The translations under genes and the position numbers were made by a program. 64,000 nt of DNA from Pseudomonas sp. G.S.17 (GTDB taxonomy: Bacteria > Pseudomonadota > Gammaproteobacteria > Pseudomonadales > Pseudomonadaceae), in NCBI RefSeq assembly GCF_038096165.1, contig NZ_CP151076.1, forward strand, positions 1,178,001 through 1,242,000. Direction: 5' to 3'. Shown piece after piece: positions 1-9,384 of this stretch (position 1 is the first letter of the stretch; the number at the start of each line of letters is the position of its first letter). The notes under the pieces are model-generated. The model saw nothing but the letters and a program-made list of their open reading frames with translations, had not been told where the DNA came from and did no database searches.

Positions 1-935
1 ACGGGCAGCCCCGCCTGCAAGGCGCCTCGACACAGTTCCAGAATGCGTGGGTCGGGCACGGTGTCGCTGGTCAGCAACAGGCCGGCCAGCGGCACGCCGT
101 TCATGGCCGCAAGGCTGACGGCGAGAATGATGTCGTCGCGATCACCCGGAGTTACCACCAGCACACCCGGCTTGAGCAGCTGTACGGTGTTGAGCACGGT
201 GCGCGCGCAGATAATGATTTTCGACATGCGCCGCTGTTCATAGTCGCCAGCGTTGATCACCTGCGCGCCCAGCAGCTCGGCCACATCGCGGGTGCGCGGC
301 GCGTTGAGTTCGGCTTGATACGGGATGCAGCCCAGCAGGCGGAAATCACCGCTGCGCAGCAACGGCGAATGTTCCTTCAGGCGGGCAGCAAACGCCTCCA
401 TGGTTTCATCGGTGTGGACCTTGTTGAGAATCACGCCGAGCACCTTGGGATCCTTGGGACCACCAAACAGCTGCGCCTGCAATTCGACCCGGCCCGACAG
501 CTCCTTGAGCACTTCGTTTTCCGGTGTGGAGACCAGGATCACTTCGGCATCCAGGCTTTTCGCCAAGTGCAGATTGACCCGCGCCGCGTAGCTGGCGTGA
601 CGGGTTGGCACCATGCCTTCGACGATCAGCACATCCTTGCCGACAGCCGCCTGTTGATACAGGGCGATGATTTCTTCCAGCAATTCATCGAGCTGGCCAT
701 CGCCGAGCATGCGTTCCACATGGGCCAGGGCCAGCGGGCGTGGCGGCTTCAGGCCGTGAGTGCGCGCCACCAGCTCAGTGGAGCGTTCCGGCCCCAGATC
801 GCCGGGATGCGGTTGCGCAATCGGTTTGAAAAAGCCGACTTTCAGCCCGGCACGCTCAAGGGTGCGTACCAGTCCAAGGCTGATGGATGTCAAACCCACA
901 CCAAAGTCTGTGGGGGCAATAAAGAAAGTCTGCAT
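1..935 (-). CDS. pta: Phosphate acetyltransferase, N-terminal part (cut by window edge)
   Basis: Makes acetyl phosphate and CoA from acetyl-CoA and phosphate in the cytoplasm. The first 311 codons are visible on the minus strand from the ATG at 935. The protein begins MQTFFIAPTDFGVGLTSISL, the P-loop-like start of the BioD-like N-terminal domain of long Pta proteins. It continues with EGMVPTRHASYAARVN and VILNKVHTDE, then enters the DRTGG regulatory region (MSKIIICARTVL, then VVTPGDRDDII). The catalytic PTA domain lies outside the window. The family is usually about 700 residues, so less than half is seen. ackA is a usual partner but is not in view. Confidence 0.9.
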   Translation of the reverse strand, partial: MQTFFIAPTDFGVGLTSISLGLVRTLERAGLKVGFFKPIAQPHPGDLGPERSTELVARTHGLKPPRPLALAHVERMLGDGQLDELLEEIIALYQQAAVGKDVLIVEGMVPTRHASYAARVNLHLAKSLDAEVILVSTPENEVLKELSGRVELQAQLFGGPKDPKVLGVILNKVHTDETMEAFAARLKEHSPLLRSGDFRLLGCIPYQAELNAPRTRDVAELLGAQVINAGDYEQRRMSKIIICARTVLNTVQLLKPGVLVVTPGDRDDIILAVSLAAMNGVPLAGLLLTSDTVPDPRILELCRGALQAGLP

Positions 936-1023
936 TCAGGGTTCTCGCTTGAGCAGTACAAGGGCCGTGGCGAAGATCAGCCAGTCGACCGGAAAAGCGG
1001 GGGCGCTGTCGAATCGCAGCGTC

Positions 1024-1242
1024 TCAACGGGGCGTAAGATTATCGTCATCCGGCCTCTGCGCACACCAGCCACAGCGAAAGCTTTGGCCTATTTTTTGTG
1101 TGCGCTGCGCCGGATCCAGAACCCAGGCGCGAGATTGCCATGGCGGCTGGTGTCGCAGGTGTTGCGTGTGGCCGCAGGACAGCATGGCGATCCAGTGGCC
1201 TTGCTCGTCCTGCTGAAAGCCGATCACCGTCGGGTTTTCCAA
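1024..1242 (-). CDS. DUF3565 small zinc-ribbon-like protein
   Basis: A 72-codon reading with the DUF3565 pattern: GFQQDEQGHW, then LSCGHTQHLRHQPPWQSRAW, and a closing CGWC pair. The CGH and CxxC pairs suggest one bound metal; function is unknown. The reading frame is open further upstream to 1365, but that would overlap the start of the SlyD-like gene on the other strand. I prefer the TTG at 1242, which has GGACGG a few bases upstream; a GTG at 1227 is also possible. Divergent from the SlyD-like gene. Confidence 0.65.
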   Translation of the reverse strand: MENPTVIGFQQDEQGHWIAMLSCGHTQHLRHQPPWQSRAWVLDPAQRTQKIGQSFRCGWCAQRPDDDNLTPR

Positions 1243-1333
1243 TATGGGCCGTCCGTCAGAGTTGCGTTCGCTTTCGAGCGATTGCTTGGTTAAACTTGCT
1301 CGTTCTTCAATCTTAAGCAAAGGTCTTGCCCTC

Positions 1334-1819
1334 ATGCCGATCGCCGCCAATAAGGCTGTCTCCATCGACTATACCCTGACCAACGACGCTGGTGAGGTCA
1401 TCGACAGCTCCGCCGGTGGCGCGCCGCTGGTCTACCTGCAAGGTGCAGGTAATATCATTCCGGGCCTGGAAAAGGCTCTGGATGGCAAAAACGTCGGTGA
1501 CGAACTGAAAGTGTCCATCGAACCGGAAGACGCCTACGGCGAATACTCCGCAGAACTGGTCAGCACGCTGAGCCGCAGCATGTTTGAAGGCGTTGACGAA
1601 CTGGAAGTCGGCATGCAGTTCCACGCATCCGGCCCGGACGGCAGCATGCAGATCGTGACCATTCGCGACCTGGATGGCGACGATGTCACCGTTGACGGCA
1701 ACCACCCGTTGGCCGGTCAGCGTCTGAACTTCGAAGTAAAGATCGTAGATATCCGTGACGCCAGTCAGGAAGAAGTCGCTCACGGTCACGTGCATGGCGA
1801 AGGCGGCCATCACCACTGA
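1334..1819 (+). CDS. SlyD-like FKBP-type peptidyl-prolyl cis-trans isomerase
   Basis: A 161-residue cytoplasmic prolyl isomerase and chaperone. The FKBP domain starts at once (KAVSIDYTLTNDAGEVIDSS) and contains the family strand PLVYLQGAGNIIPGLEKAL. It is interrupted by an insert-in-flap domain (about residues 70-125, with EPEDAYGEYSAELV at its start). The C-terminus is His-rich (HGHVHGEGGHHH), a short version of the metal-binding tail of SlyD. The frame is open upstream to 1244, but family alignment fixes the start at MPIAANKAV. A hairpin terminator lies 70 bases downstream. Confidence 0.88.
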   Translation: MPIAANKAVSIDYTLTNDAGEVIDSSAGGAPLVYLQGAGNIIPGLEKALDGKNVGDELKVSIEPEDAYGEYSAELVSTLSRSMFEGVDELEVGMQFHASGPDGSMQIVTIRDLDGDDVTVDGNHPLAGQRLNFEVKIVDIRDASQEEVAHGHVHGEGGHHH

Positions 1820-1886
1820 TTTGTGCTGCTAAGCTCACAAAGCTGGCAAGGCGCTTTGGCAGGTTCAGCGAGAACATCATGTTCTG

Positions 1887-1911
1887 TGCCGCCTGGTGAG
1901 GCGCCTTTTTT
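1887..1911 (+). terminator. Rho-independent terminator after the SlyD-like gene
   Basis: The stem CGCCT-GGTG-AGGCG at 1890-1903 is followed by CCTTTTTT. Just upstream, 1871-1885 is a perfect AGAACAT-C-ATGTTCT inverted repeat that could extend the structure. It ends about 25 bases before the glutathione peroxidase start. Confidence 0.7.
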
Positions 1912-1936
1912 AGTCCGCTGTCATAAGGAAGTTGTC

Positions 1937-2419
1937 ATGAGTGCTTTTCACGACTTGAAACTGAAAGCTCTGGATGGCCAGGAACTGCCGCTCTCGCCGT
2001 TCAAGGGGCGAGTGGTTCTGGTCGTCAATGTGGCTTCCAAATGCGGTTTGACGCCTCAATATGCGGCGCTCGAAAACCTCTATCAGCAGTACAAGGATAA
2101 AGGCTTCAGTGTGCTGGGCTTGCCCTGCAACCAGTTTGCGGGCCAGGAACCGGGCACCCAGCAGGAGATTCAGGAATTCTGCAGCCTCAACTATGGCGTG
2201 ACGTTCCCCTTGGCTGACAAGCTTGAAGTGAACGGCCAGCATCGTCATTCGCTGTATCGCCTGTTGGCGGGTGAAGGCGCGGAGTTTCCGGGCGACATCA
2301 CCTGGAACTTCGAAAAATTCCTGGTGGGCAAGGATGGCCGCGTGCTTGCGCGTTTCTCGCCTCGTACCGCACCGGATGATCCTGCAGTCATCACTGCAAT
2401 TGAAAAGGCCCTGGCCTGA
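1937..2419 (+). CDS. Glutathione peroxidase (thioredoxin-type GPx/BsaA family)
   Basis: A 160-residue cytoplasmic thiol peroxidase that reduces hydroperoxides. It has the GPx signature NVASKCGLTPQY with a cysteine (not selenocysteine) at position 36, the GLPCNQFAGQEPG block with the second Cys and the Gln, and the TWNFEKFLV Trp/Asn motif: the complete catalytic tetrad. The start at 1937 is set by AAGGAAG upstream and by MSAFHDLKLK matching the family. Single-gene unit with a terminator on the upstream side. The bacterial non-seleno enzymes usually take electrons from thioredoxin rather than glutathione (family knowledge). Confidence 0.92.
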   Translation: MSAFHDLKLKALDGQELPLSPFKGRVVLVVNVASKCGLTPQYAALENLYQQYKDKGFSVLGLPCNQFAGQEPGTQQEIQEFCSLNYGVTFPLADKLEVNGQHRHSLYRLLAGEGAEFPGDITWNFEKFLVGKDGRVLARFSPRTAPDDPAVITAIEKALA

Positions 2420-2431
2420 CTCAAGCGCTTC

Positions 2432-2458
2432 GCCGGGTGACAGCTTCGTTTACCCGGC
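2432..2458 (+). terminator. Hairpin after glutathione peroxidase
   Basis: GCCGGGT / ACCCGGC stem with a 13-base loop shortly after the stop codon. The T tract is weak, so termination is plausible but not certain. Confidence 0.4.
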
Positions 2459-2643
2459 CGATTCATCCTGTCTCAGGGTCTGTCCTGACCCTTCTATTGC
2501 ACAATCACTCAGATCAATAGTAATGGGCTGCCGCTCCTGGAGGGCTTTATGCTGGACGCCGCTCTTTGTCAGTACCTGCGTTTCCACAGACAGTCCGAAT
2601 CACGCGACGTCTGGAGACCACTCATTCGTCCGAGGACATCTGC

Positions 2644-3747
2644 ATGCCCGTAAAAGCCCTGTTCAAACCCTTCCAGTTAGGCAGCTTGAGTTTGTCGTCG
2701 CGGGTTGTCATGGCGCCGATGACGCGTTCCTTTTCCCCAGGTCATGTGCCGAACTCCAAGGTCATTGAGTACTACCGCCGGCGCGCAGCGGCAGGCGTTG
2801 GCTTGATCATTACCGAAGGCACGACCATCAACCACAAGGCCTCCAACGGTTATCCGAATGTGCCGCAGTTTTTTGGTGACGCACCCTTGGCTGGTTGGAA
2901 AAAAGTGGTTGAAGCGGTGCATGGCGAAGGCGGCAAGATCGTTCCTCAGCTCTGGCATGTGGGCGCTGTTCGCCGTTTGGGCACCGAACCGGATGGCAGC
3001 GTTCCGGCTTACGGTCCGATGGAAAAACTCAAGGATGGCAATGTCGTGGTCCACGGCATGAGCAAGGAGGATATCGACGAGGTGATCGGCGCATTCGCCC
3101 AGGCCGCCAAAGATGCGCAGGCCATTGGCATGGATGGCGTGGAGATCCACGGCGCTCACGGCTATCTGGTGGATCAGTTTTTTTGGGAAGGGACCAACCA
3201 GCGCACCGATGAATACGGTGGCAGCCTGGCCAATCGCTCGCGTTTCGCCGTCGAACTGATCGAGGCCGTGCGCGCGGCGGTAGGCAGCGACTATCCGATC
3301 ATCTTCCGTTTTTCCCAGTGGAAGCAGCAGGATTACAGTGCACGTCTGGTGCAGACGCCCGAAGCTTTGGCGGAATTCCTCAAGCCGCTGTCCGACGCGG
3401 GCGTGGATATTTTCCACTGTTCGACACGCCGTTTCTGGGAGCCTGAATTTGAAGGTTCTGAGCTCAATCTCGCCGGCTGGACCCGCAAACTCACCGGCAA
3501 GCCAACGATCACCGTTGGCAGTGTCGGGCTTGATGGCGAATTCCTGCAGTTCATGGTCAACACCGACAAGATCGCGCAGCCGGCAAGTCTGGAAAATCTC
3601 TTGCAGCGACTGGGTGACGACGAGTTTGATCTGGTAGCAGTGGGCCGCGCCTTGTTGGTTGATCCTGACTGGGCCGTGAAGGTGCGTGACGGCCGCGAGC
3701 AGGACATCCTGCCGTTCAGCCGCGAGGCGCTGACTACGTTGGTCTGA
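2644..3747 (+). CDS. Old yellow enzyme family NADH:flavin oxidoreductase
   Basis: A 367-residue FMN-dependent ene-reductase; TIM barrel. Visible motifs: FKPFQLGSLSLSSRVVMAPMTRS (N-terminal FMN site), GLIITEGT, WHVGAV, the substrate/FMN block GVEIHGAHGYLVDQFFW followed by TDEYGGSLANRSRF, and the phosphate-binding VGRALLVDPDW near the C-terminus. The open frame begins at 2566, but MPVKALFKPF at 2644 matches the family start. Members reduce activated C=C bonds or nitro compounds; the natural substrate cannot be told. Convergent with the glycosyltransferase gene. Confidence 0.88.
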   Translation: MPVKALFKPFQLGSLSLSSRVVMAPMTRSFSPGHVPNSKVIEYYRRRAAAGVGLIITEGTTINHKASNGYPNVPQFFGDAPLAGWKKVVEAVHGEGGKIVPQLWHVGAVRRLGTEPDGSVPAYGPMEKLKDGNVVVHGMSKEDIDEVIGAFAQAAKDAQAIGMDGVEIHGAHGYLVDQFFWEGTNQRTDEYGGSLANRSRFAVELIEAVRAAVGSDYPIIFRFSQWKQQDYSARLVQTPEALAEFLKPLSDAGVDIFHCSTRRFWEPEFEGSELNLAGWTRKLTGKPTITVGSVGLDGEFLQFMVNTDKIAQPASLENLLQRLGDDEFDLVAVGRALLVDPDWAVKVRDGREQDILPFSREALTTLV

Positions 3748-3754
3748 ACAGATT

Positions 3755-3798
3755 GCTGACGTTCGCCACGCGGCCGGATTTGCGTGGGTAACGTCAGC
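3755..3798. terminator. Bidirectional hairpin between convergent genes
   Basis: A long two-part palindrome: GCTGACGTT and CCACGC pair with GCGTGG and AACGTCAGC around a 10-base loop. It overlaps the stop codon of the minus-strand glycosyltransferase (3794-3796). It sits between two converging genes and probably serves both. Confidence 0.6.
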
Positions 3799-4966
3799 GT
3801 TGAACGTGCGGGACTGCCTGTAACTCAGGGACTGCACAGGCGTTGCGAAGTTGGCGCTCGAACAGATCGATGATCGCGCCCCAGCCTTGGCGACTCGCGT
3901 GTTGGCGGGCGTTGAGGCGCACGCGGCGCAGGGTTTCGCTGTCGTCGAGTAGCCAGCAGGCCGCGTCAATGAACGCTTCCTCATCCCCCGGCATTGCCAG
4001 CGCGCCGTTATGGCCGTGACGAATGTGCTGGCCGGCTGCCGCTTCGTCGTACGCCACGACACCGAGGCCCGAGGCCAGCGCTTCCAGCACCACATTGCCA
4101 AACGTTTCGGTCATGCTGGGAAAGAGAAACACATCGGCCGACGCGTAATGTGTCGCCAGCTCTTCGCCACGCTGCGTGCCGCAAAAAATCGCCTCGGGTA
4201 TTTGCCCTTCAAGCATGCCACGCTCAGGGCCGTCGCCGACCACGATCAACTTCAAATGCCGTCGCGGGTATCGGCTTTTCAGCGCTTCAAAGGTCGACTT
4301 GAGCAAGCCCAGGTTTTTCTCCGGCGCAAGCCTGCCCACGTGCAGCACCGCTGTGTCACCGGCTTGCAGGCCCCAGCGTTCGCGCAGGGCCTGGGAACGT
4401 CGCGAAGGATGAAACAACTGGCTGTCGACGCCCCTGGACAACAATTCGATACGCTCGAAGCCGCGCCGCTCAAGCTCCATTTTCTGGCTGATACTCGGCA
4501 CCAGCGTCACTCGGGAACGGTTGTGGAACCAACGCAGATAGTGGGTGAGCAGGCGAGCGATGCAACCCAGGCCGTATTGATGGGTGTATTGCGCGAAGTT
4601 GGTATGAAAGCCACTGACCACGGCAATCCCCAACCGCCTCGCAGCCCTGAGCGCTGATAATCCCAGTGGGCCCTCGGTGGCGATGTAGAGCACGTCCGGC
4701 CGCTGCCGCTGCCAGCGGCGCAGCAACTTGTGCATCGACGAATGCCCCCATTGCAGACCCGGATAGCCCGGAATCGGCCAGCCGCGTGTCAGCACCACAT
4801 CTTCCGCCGCCGGCCGCTCATCCTGGCTCTGCCGAGGCCGCACCAACTCGATTCTGTGGCCCAGCAGGCGCAACCCCTCACACAACCGCGCCAGGGTATT
4901 GGCAACGCCATTGATTTCGGGAGCGAAGGTTTCGGTAATGAAGGTGATACGCATGGATGTGCTCAT
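3794..4966 (-). CDS. GT4-family glycosyltransferase (group 1, GT-B fold)
   Basis: 390 residues, cytoplasmic or membrane-peripheral sugar transferase. The N-terminal Rossmann half opens MRITFITETFAPEINGVAN and has the FHTNFAQYTHQYG motif. The C-terminal half has VLHVGRLAPEKNL, VVGDGPERGML and the GT4 donor-binding block FPSMTETFGNVVLEALASGL. It closely resembles the MgtA/PimB-like alpha-mannosyltransferases that decorate glycolipids, but donor and acceptor cannot be fixed from sequence. The second ATG, MRITFI, five codons in, is also a possible start. Monocistronic. Confidence 0.88.
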   Translation of the reverse strand: MSTSMRITFITETFAPEINGVANTLARLCEGLRLLGHRIELVRPRQSQDERPAAEDVVLTRGWPIPGYPGLQWGHSSMHKLLRRWQRQRPDVLYIATEGPLGLSALRAARRLGIAVVSGFHTNFAQYTHQYGLGCIARLLTHYLRWFHNRSRVTLVPSISQKMELERRGFERIELLSRGVDSQLFHPSRRSQALRERWGLQAGDTAVLHVGRLAPEKNLGLLKSTFEALKSRYPRRHLKLIVVGDGPERGMLEGQIPEAIFCGTQRGEELATHYASADVFLFPSMTETFGNVVLEALASGLGVVAYDEAAAGQHIRHGHNGALAMPGDEEAFIDAACWLLDDSETLRRVRLNARQHASRQGWGAIIDLFERQLRNACAVPELQAVPHVQR

Positions 4967-5289
4967 AGAGCCAGTGTCGGCCGCGATGATTTCGGTTATG
5001 TGGCGGTGGGATGATGGATTTGTGACGGTGGGTTTTGATCCCTTGGCACGGCGTTTAGCAGTTTTGATTGATTTGATTGTTAGTGATTTGATTCAAAGGA
5101 CTACGCGGTTCTATGCCTTTTTTCCGAAGCGGGAGTAAGGCGTTTCCGTAAGTGGTTTTATATGACTTTGTAGTGTTGATGCGGAATGTTTTCTGGATGA
5201 CGTCAGATTTCGAATTTAACCATTCGATATTAAAGTTTGACCTCCAATGAGGTCGTTCTTAAAAAATGACTACGCAGGAAACTTAAAAG
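4967..5289. other. AT-rich intergenic region between divergent genes
   Basis: No gene seen. It is clearly more AT-rich than the flanks from about 5030 on, with a short tandem GATTTGATT-type motif at 5062-5094 and CTTTTTTTCC nearby. It must hold the promoters of the glycosyltransferase (leftward) and the FlhE-like gene (rightward). No clear operator was recognised. Confidence 0.5.
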
Positions 5290-5709
5290 ATGAAATTTTC
5301 TAACAATAATTTTAGACGTAAGGCGTTGGATGTAGGAGCGTTAACAGTGCTGTTGACGATCTCGCAGGGTACTATAGCCGGTCAGTACTTTTCTGAGGTT
5401 GAGTTCCCTTATATTTATTCGTCAGGTGAAACACATCGGGTTAATATTCCCTTTAGCCTTGATGCTCCAGATAGGGTAAAAGTAAGGAGTGTAAGCTGGA
5501 GTTGGACGCCGTCTCGTCAAGGATATAATGTTAAGTTATGTCAAGTGGCGACTAATATCTGTAAGGATGTTTCCTTGCAGAATTCCGGCTCCAGTAGCGG
5601 ATTTGGTCGTGGTGATGCTGCATTGCCATTTTACTTTTTAGTGACAAGCAGGGGGCGTCCATTTAATCCTGAGTGGGGTTTAAAAGGAAGCTTGACAGTA
5701 AACTGGTAA
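5290..5709 (+). CDS. FlhE-like exported protein
   Basis: 139 residues with an N-terminal signal peptide (RRKALDVGALTVLLTIS, likely cleaved near IAG/QYF). The mature part resembles the FlhE fold: a V-x-V-x-WSW strand, then YNVKLCQVATNICKDV with the conserved Cys pair, then LPFYFLVTSRGRPFNP, and a closing strand LKGSLTVNW. FlhE in enterobacteria is a periplasmic protein linked to flagellar export. No flagellar genes are near, so a role in flagella is not supported here. AGGAAA precedes the ATG. The gene is AT-rich against its neighbours, suggesting transfer. Confidence 0.6.
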   Translation: MKFSNNNFRRKALDVGALTVLLTISQGTIAGQYFSEVEFPYIYSSGETHRVNIPFSLDAPDRVKVRSVSWSWTPSRQGYNVKLCQVATNICKDVSLQNSGSSSGFGRGDAALPFYFLVTSRGRPFNPEWGLKGSLTVNW

Positions 5710-5728
5710 TACCTCGGCGAGGTTAAGA

Positions 5729-5756
5729 GCGGTGCGAGTGGATGCACCCGCACCGC
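5729..5756. terminator. Hairpin between convergent genes
   Basis: GCGGTGCG pairs with CGCACCGC around a 12-base loop. It lies between the FlhE-like gene and the minus-strand unknown gene. There is no strong T run on either strand. Confidence 0.4.
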
Positions 5757-5771
5757 CTAAGCACTCGCGGC

Positions 5772-6293
5772 TTAGGGTTGCAGCCATCCTGACATTTTTC
5801 GGAATTCATCGGGTAAGGTGTCGTTGTACTCAAATATTTTCTTGAGGATTTCCGAGGGAGGCGTGCCCTTGGCGAATTCGTTTTCGTATAGCTTTACCCG
5901 TCCCTCATGGTAAAGATCAGCAATTTGTTTGAAGTAGGCCTCTTTTTCCGGGGTGAAAATTTCTCCGGTTGCCGCGATCCTTATGATTGGCCAATCGCCG
6001 ACGTATAACATCGGAGTATCAATGTATTCGCATCCGTACAGACAGGCAGATTCATTGGCCCACTCGGGATCTTGTGCTCCTCCCTCGACCAACCATTCAT
6101 ACAAGTCTGTCACTTTCGTATTGCGCATTGGTGATGTTTGAGGCGCGTCAGTCGTCATGCTCTTTAGTGTGTCTGCAAAGCTTCTATCAATATCGCTAAT
6201 TTTTGTTGAATTAACAGAAGTTCCTGATACAGATTTGCCTATACCGCTATCAAGAGTGAGGGTTGCTGAATTTATAGTGTTTTGCATTGCCAT
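5772..6293 (-). CDS. Hypothetical protein, AT-rich
   Basis: 173 residues, not recognised. The first 55 residues are Ser/Thr-rich and low in charge (NTINSATLTLDSG, SVSGTSVNSTK), with no hydrophobic signal peptide, like the disordered N-terminus of some secreted effectors. The rest is a compact acidic domain with YEWLVEGGAQDPEW, a CLYGCEY Cys pair and MLYVGDWPIIRIAATGEIFTPEKEAYF. No Shine-Dalgarno is obvious before either ATG (6293 or 6287). It is convergent with the FlhE-like gene in the same AT-rich patch, so the two may have arrived together. Function unknown. Confidence 0.6.
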   Translation of the reverse strand: MAMQNTINSATLTLDSGIGKSVSGTSVNSTKISDIDRSFADTLKSMTTDAPQTSPMRNTKVTDLYEWLVEGGAQDPEWANESACLYGCEYIDTPMLYVGDWPIIRIAATGEIFTPEKEAYFKQIADLYHEGRVKLYENEFAKGTPPSEILKKIFEYNDTLPDEFRKMSGWLQP

Positions 6294-6504
6294 ATCATTT
6301 TATTGTTGTGGGTAATGATAATAAGCAAAGCAGGTGCCAGAATTGGACGTGCGATTGTTACTGAATATGAAAGCCAGCAAATGTCGGTTTATATATACGC
6401 GGATATCCGTATGGTCATGTAGAAAACGTGACGTTTGCCGAATCTCTCATCAGCGAAGATGCGGCAAATTTTTGCCTGCAGCGGAGAATTTTCGCCCCTC
6501 ACAT

Positions 6505-6535
6505 TAAGAGGGCCCTGAGTGTTCAGAGCCTCTTA
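6505..6535 (-). terminator. Hairpin downstream of cysZ
   Basis: Imperfect stem AAGAGG..CTGAG-TGTT-CAGAG.CCTCTT six bases past the cysZ stop. The T run on the minus strand is short. Confidence 0.4.
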
Positions 6536-6540
6536 TCGAT

Positions 6541-7296
6541 TCAGCGTATCTTGGGAAGCAACGCCTCAGCCCCGCGCTCACGCACCCAGAACAAGGTCGC
6601 TCCGGCAACGGCTGCCGGCATCATCAGCAGGTTGACCACCGGGATCAGCAGCACCAGATACACAATCCCGCCGAAGCTCAGGCTCTGCCAGCGCTTGGAG
6701 CGCAACCAGGCGAGCATTTCGTTCCAGCCCAGTTTGTGGTTATCCGCCGGGTAGTCGATGTACTGGATGGCCATCATCCAGACGCCGAACAGCAGCCACA
6801 GCGGCGCGGCGACGAGGTTGACGACCGGAATGAATGACAGGATGAACAGCCCGATGGCGCGTGGCAGAAAATACCCCAGTTTGCGCATTTCCCGGCCAAA
6901 GGTGCGCGGCACCATCGCGACCAGTTCGCCCCAACTGAAGGCCGGGAAGTCGTCGGTGCCGCGCAGCACGACTTCGACTTTTTCCGCCAGGAAACCATTG
7001 AACGGCGCGGCGATGACGTTGGCGATCATGGTGAAGGTGAAGAACACCATCAGCACCACTAACGTGACGAACAGCGGCCACAGGATGTAATCGAGGAAGC
7101 TCAGCCAGCCAGGCAGCTCGGGCATGAACGCATCAACCCACATGCCGAATTGATGCATGGCCAGATAGATCAGGCCAATAAACAGTAACAAGTTGATGCC
7201 CAGAGGAAGCAGGACAAACAGGCGCAAGCCGGGGCTGAGGATCAGTTTCAGGCCTTCGCGCAGGTATTGCGGGCCTGAGAGAGCAGGAGCAGGCAT
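6541..7296 (-). CDS. cysZ: CysZ sulfate transporter
   Basis: 251 residues, inner-membrane sulfate uptake protein feeding cysteine synthesis. It opens with the CysZ start [26 protein letters not shown], then has about four to five hydrophobic helices ([69 protein letters not shown]). It also has the family segment [16 protein letters not shown]. Divergent from the peroxiredoxin gene; the shared 195-bp gap carries an OxyR-like site. A hairpin lies just beyond its stop at about 6505-6535. Confidence 0.93.
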   Translation of the reverse strand: MPAPALSGPQYLREGLKLILSPGLRLFVLLPLGINLLLFIGLIYLAMHQFGMWVDAFMPELPGWLSFLDYILWPLFVTLVVLMVFFTFTMIANVIAAPFNGFLAEKVEVVLRGTDDFPAFSWGELVAMVPRTFGREMRKLGYFLPRAIGLFILSFIPVVNLVAAPLWLLFGVWMMAIQYIDYPADNHKLGWNEMLAWLRSKRWQSLSFGGIVYLVLLIPVVNLLMMPAAVAGATLFWVRERGAEALLPKIR

Positions 7297-7371
7297 GGCA
7301 GCCTCCGATCAGTGGTAAACCCGCCGACCTTACCGGCTTTGGCGCAGGGGTGAAAGCGGCAACGCCTCTGT

Positions 7372-7408
7372 ATAGACCCCGGCTATGAGGTGGATTGTGA
7401 AACGATAT
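7372..7408 (+). promoter_or_regulatory. OxyR-like binding site upstream of the peroxiredoxin gene
   Basis: Four tetranucleotides at exact 7-base spacing: ATAG (7372), CTAT (7383), ATTG (7394), ATAT (7405). The OxyR consensus is ATAG-N7-CTAT-N7-ATAG-N7-CTAT, so 14 of 16 positions match. A possible -10 (GATAAG, 7430-7435) follows at the distance expected if the last half-site abuts the -35. This fits activation of the downstream gene by oxidised OxyR. Confidence 0.75.
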
Positions 7409-7491
7409 TTCCTTAATCTTGGCACCCTCGATAAGCTGCACGCCAACTTATCAACCCTTTCCTATTAAATCTGAACCTCCCGGGAGACTTC

Positions 7492-8091
7492 ATGAGCGTA
7501 CTGGTTAACAAGCAGGCACCGGACTTCGACGCAGCGGCCGTATTGGGCGATGGTTCCATCGTCGACAGCTTCAAGCTTTCTTCGCTGCGCGGTAAATACG
7601 TGGTGCTGTTTTTCTGGCCGCTGGATTTCACCTTCGTTTGCCCATCGGAGATCATCGCCCACAACAACCGCATCGCTAAATTCCGCGATCTGGGCGTTGA
7701 AGTGGTTGGCGTTTCCATCGATTCGCAGTTTACTCATTACGCCTGGCGCAGCACGCCGGTGGAGAAGGGCGGCATTGGTGAAGTTCAGTTCGCCATGGTT
7801 GCCGACGTCAAGCACGAAATCACTCGCGCCTACGGCATCGAACACGATGATGGCGTTGCCCTTCGTGCCTCGTTCCTGATCGACCGTGAAGGCGTGGTTC
7901 AGCACCAGGTTGTGAACAATCTGCCGTTGGGTCGTGATGTAGATGACATGGTTCGTCTGGTGGAAGCGCTACAGTTCACTGAAGAGCATGGCGAAGTGTG
8001 CCCTGCCGGCTGGCGTCCAGGTCAAAAAGGCATGAAAGCCGACGCTCAAGGCGTAGCTGATTACCTGGCGCAAAACGCTACCAGCCTGTAA
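7492..8091 (+). CDS. 2-Cys peroxiredoxin (AhpC/Prx family)
   Basis: 199-residue cytoplasmic peroxidase for H2O2 and organic peroxides. Peroxidatic Cys50 is in PLDFTFVCPSE, preceded by the conserved F-W-P. Resolving Cys170 is in HGEVCPAGW, so this is a typical 2-Cys enzyme. The length fits the Prx1/AhpC group rather than BCP. There is no ahpF next to it; trxB follows on the same strand, so thioredoxin is a likely reductant (inference). The ATG at 7492 follows GGGAGA. An OxyR-like site lies upstream and a strong UUCG-loop terminator follows. Confidence 0.93.
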   Translation: MSVLVNKQAPDFDAAAVLGDGSIVDSFKLSSLRGKYVVLFFWPLDFTFVCPSEIIAHNNRIAKFRDLGVEVVGVSIDSQFTHYAWRSTPVEKGGIGEVQFAMVADVKHEITRAYGIEHDDGVALRASFLIDREGVVQHQVVNNLPLGRDVDDMVRLVEALQFTEEHGEVCPAGWRPGQKGMKADAQGVADYLAQNATSL

Positions 8092-8097
8092 TCCGTC

Positions 8098-8124
8098 GCT
8101 GCGACTTCGGTCGCAGCCACAGAC
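8098..8124 (+). terminator. Terminator after the peroxiredoxin gene
   Basis: Perfect 8-bp stem GCTGCGAC-TTCG-GTCGCAGC with a UUCG tetraloop, starting 7 bases after the stop. It is followed by a short T run about 8 bases later, so it may act as a partial terminator or a 3' stabiliser. Confidence 0.65.
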
Positions 8125-8222
8125 TTTTCAGGGCTGCCGTGTTGTGAGCCTTCCCCAAGTGCTTTCGGTGGTCCTTTTTTATTCCAGCCGTTCCGACCAC
8201 GGCATAGATGGTCGGTCGATAG

Positions 8223-9194
<972 letters not shown>

Positions 9195-9211
9195 TAGCGT
9201 TTTGCGGCATT

Positions 9212-9239
9212 AAAAAACCGGCTCAGGCCGGTTTTTTTT
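9212..9239 (+). terminator. Terminator after trxB
   Basis: AAAAACCGGC-TCAG-GCCGGTTTTTTTT: a strong GC stem followed by eight T. It is nearly symmetric and may work in both directions. Confidence 0.85.
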
Positions 9240-9384
9240 GTGGCAGATACACTACAGCTTTCCCACTGCGGACTTGTGTGTGGGAGATTCTATGTTTGGA
9301 GGCAACCCACAGCTGCCACAGATGTGTTGTCTGCACCAATGTCTTCCCGGATAAATCCGGTCCCACGAGATGACCGTATTCCAC

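Noticed and set aside
2677..4101. 474-codon minus-strand frame across the reductase gene
   Set aside because: Runs through the coding strand of two real genes and has no family features.
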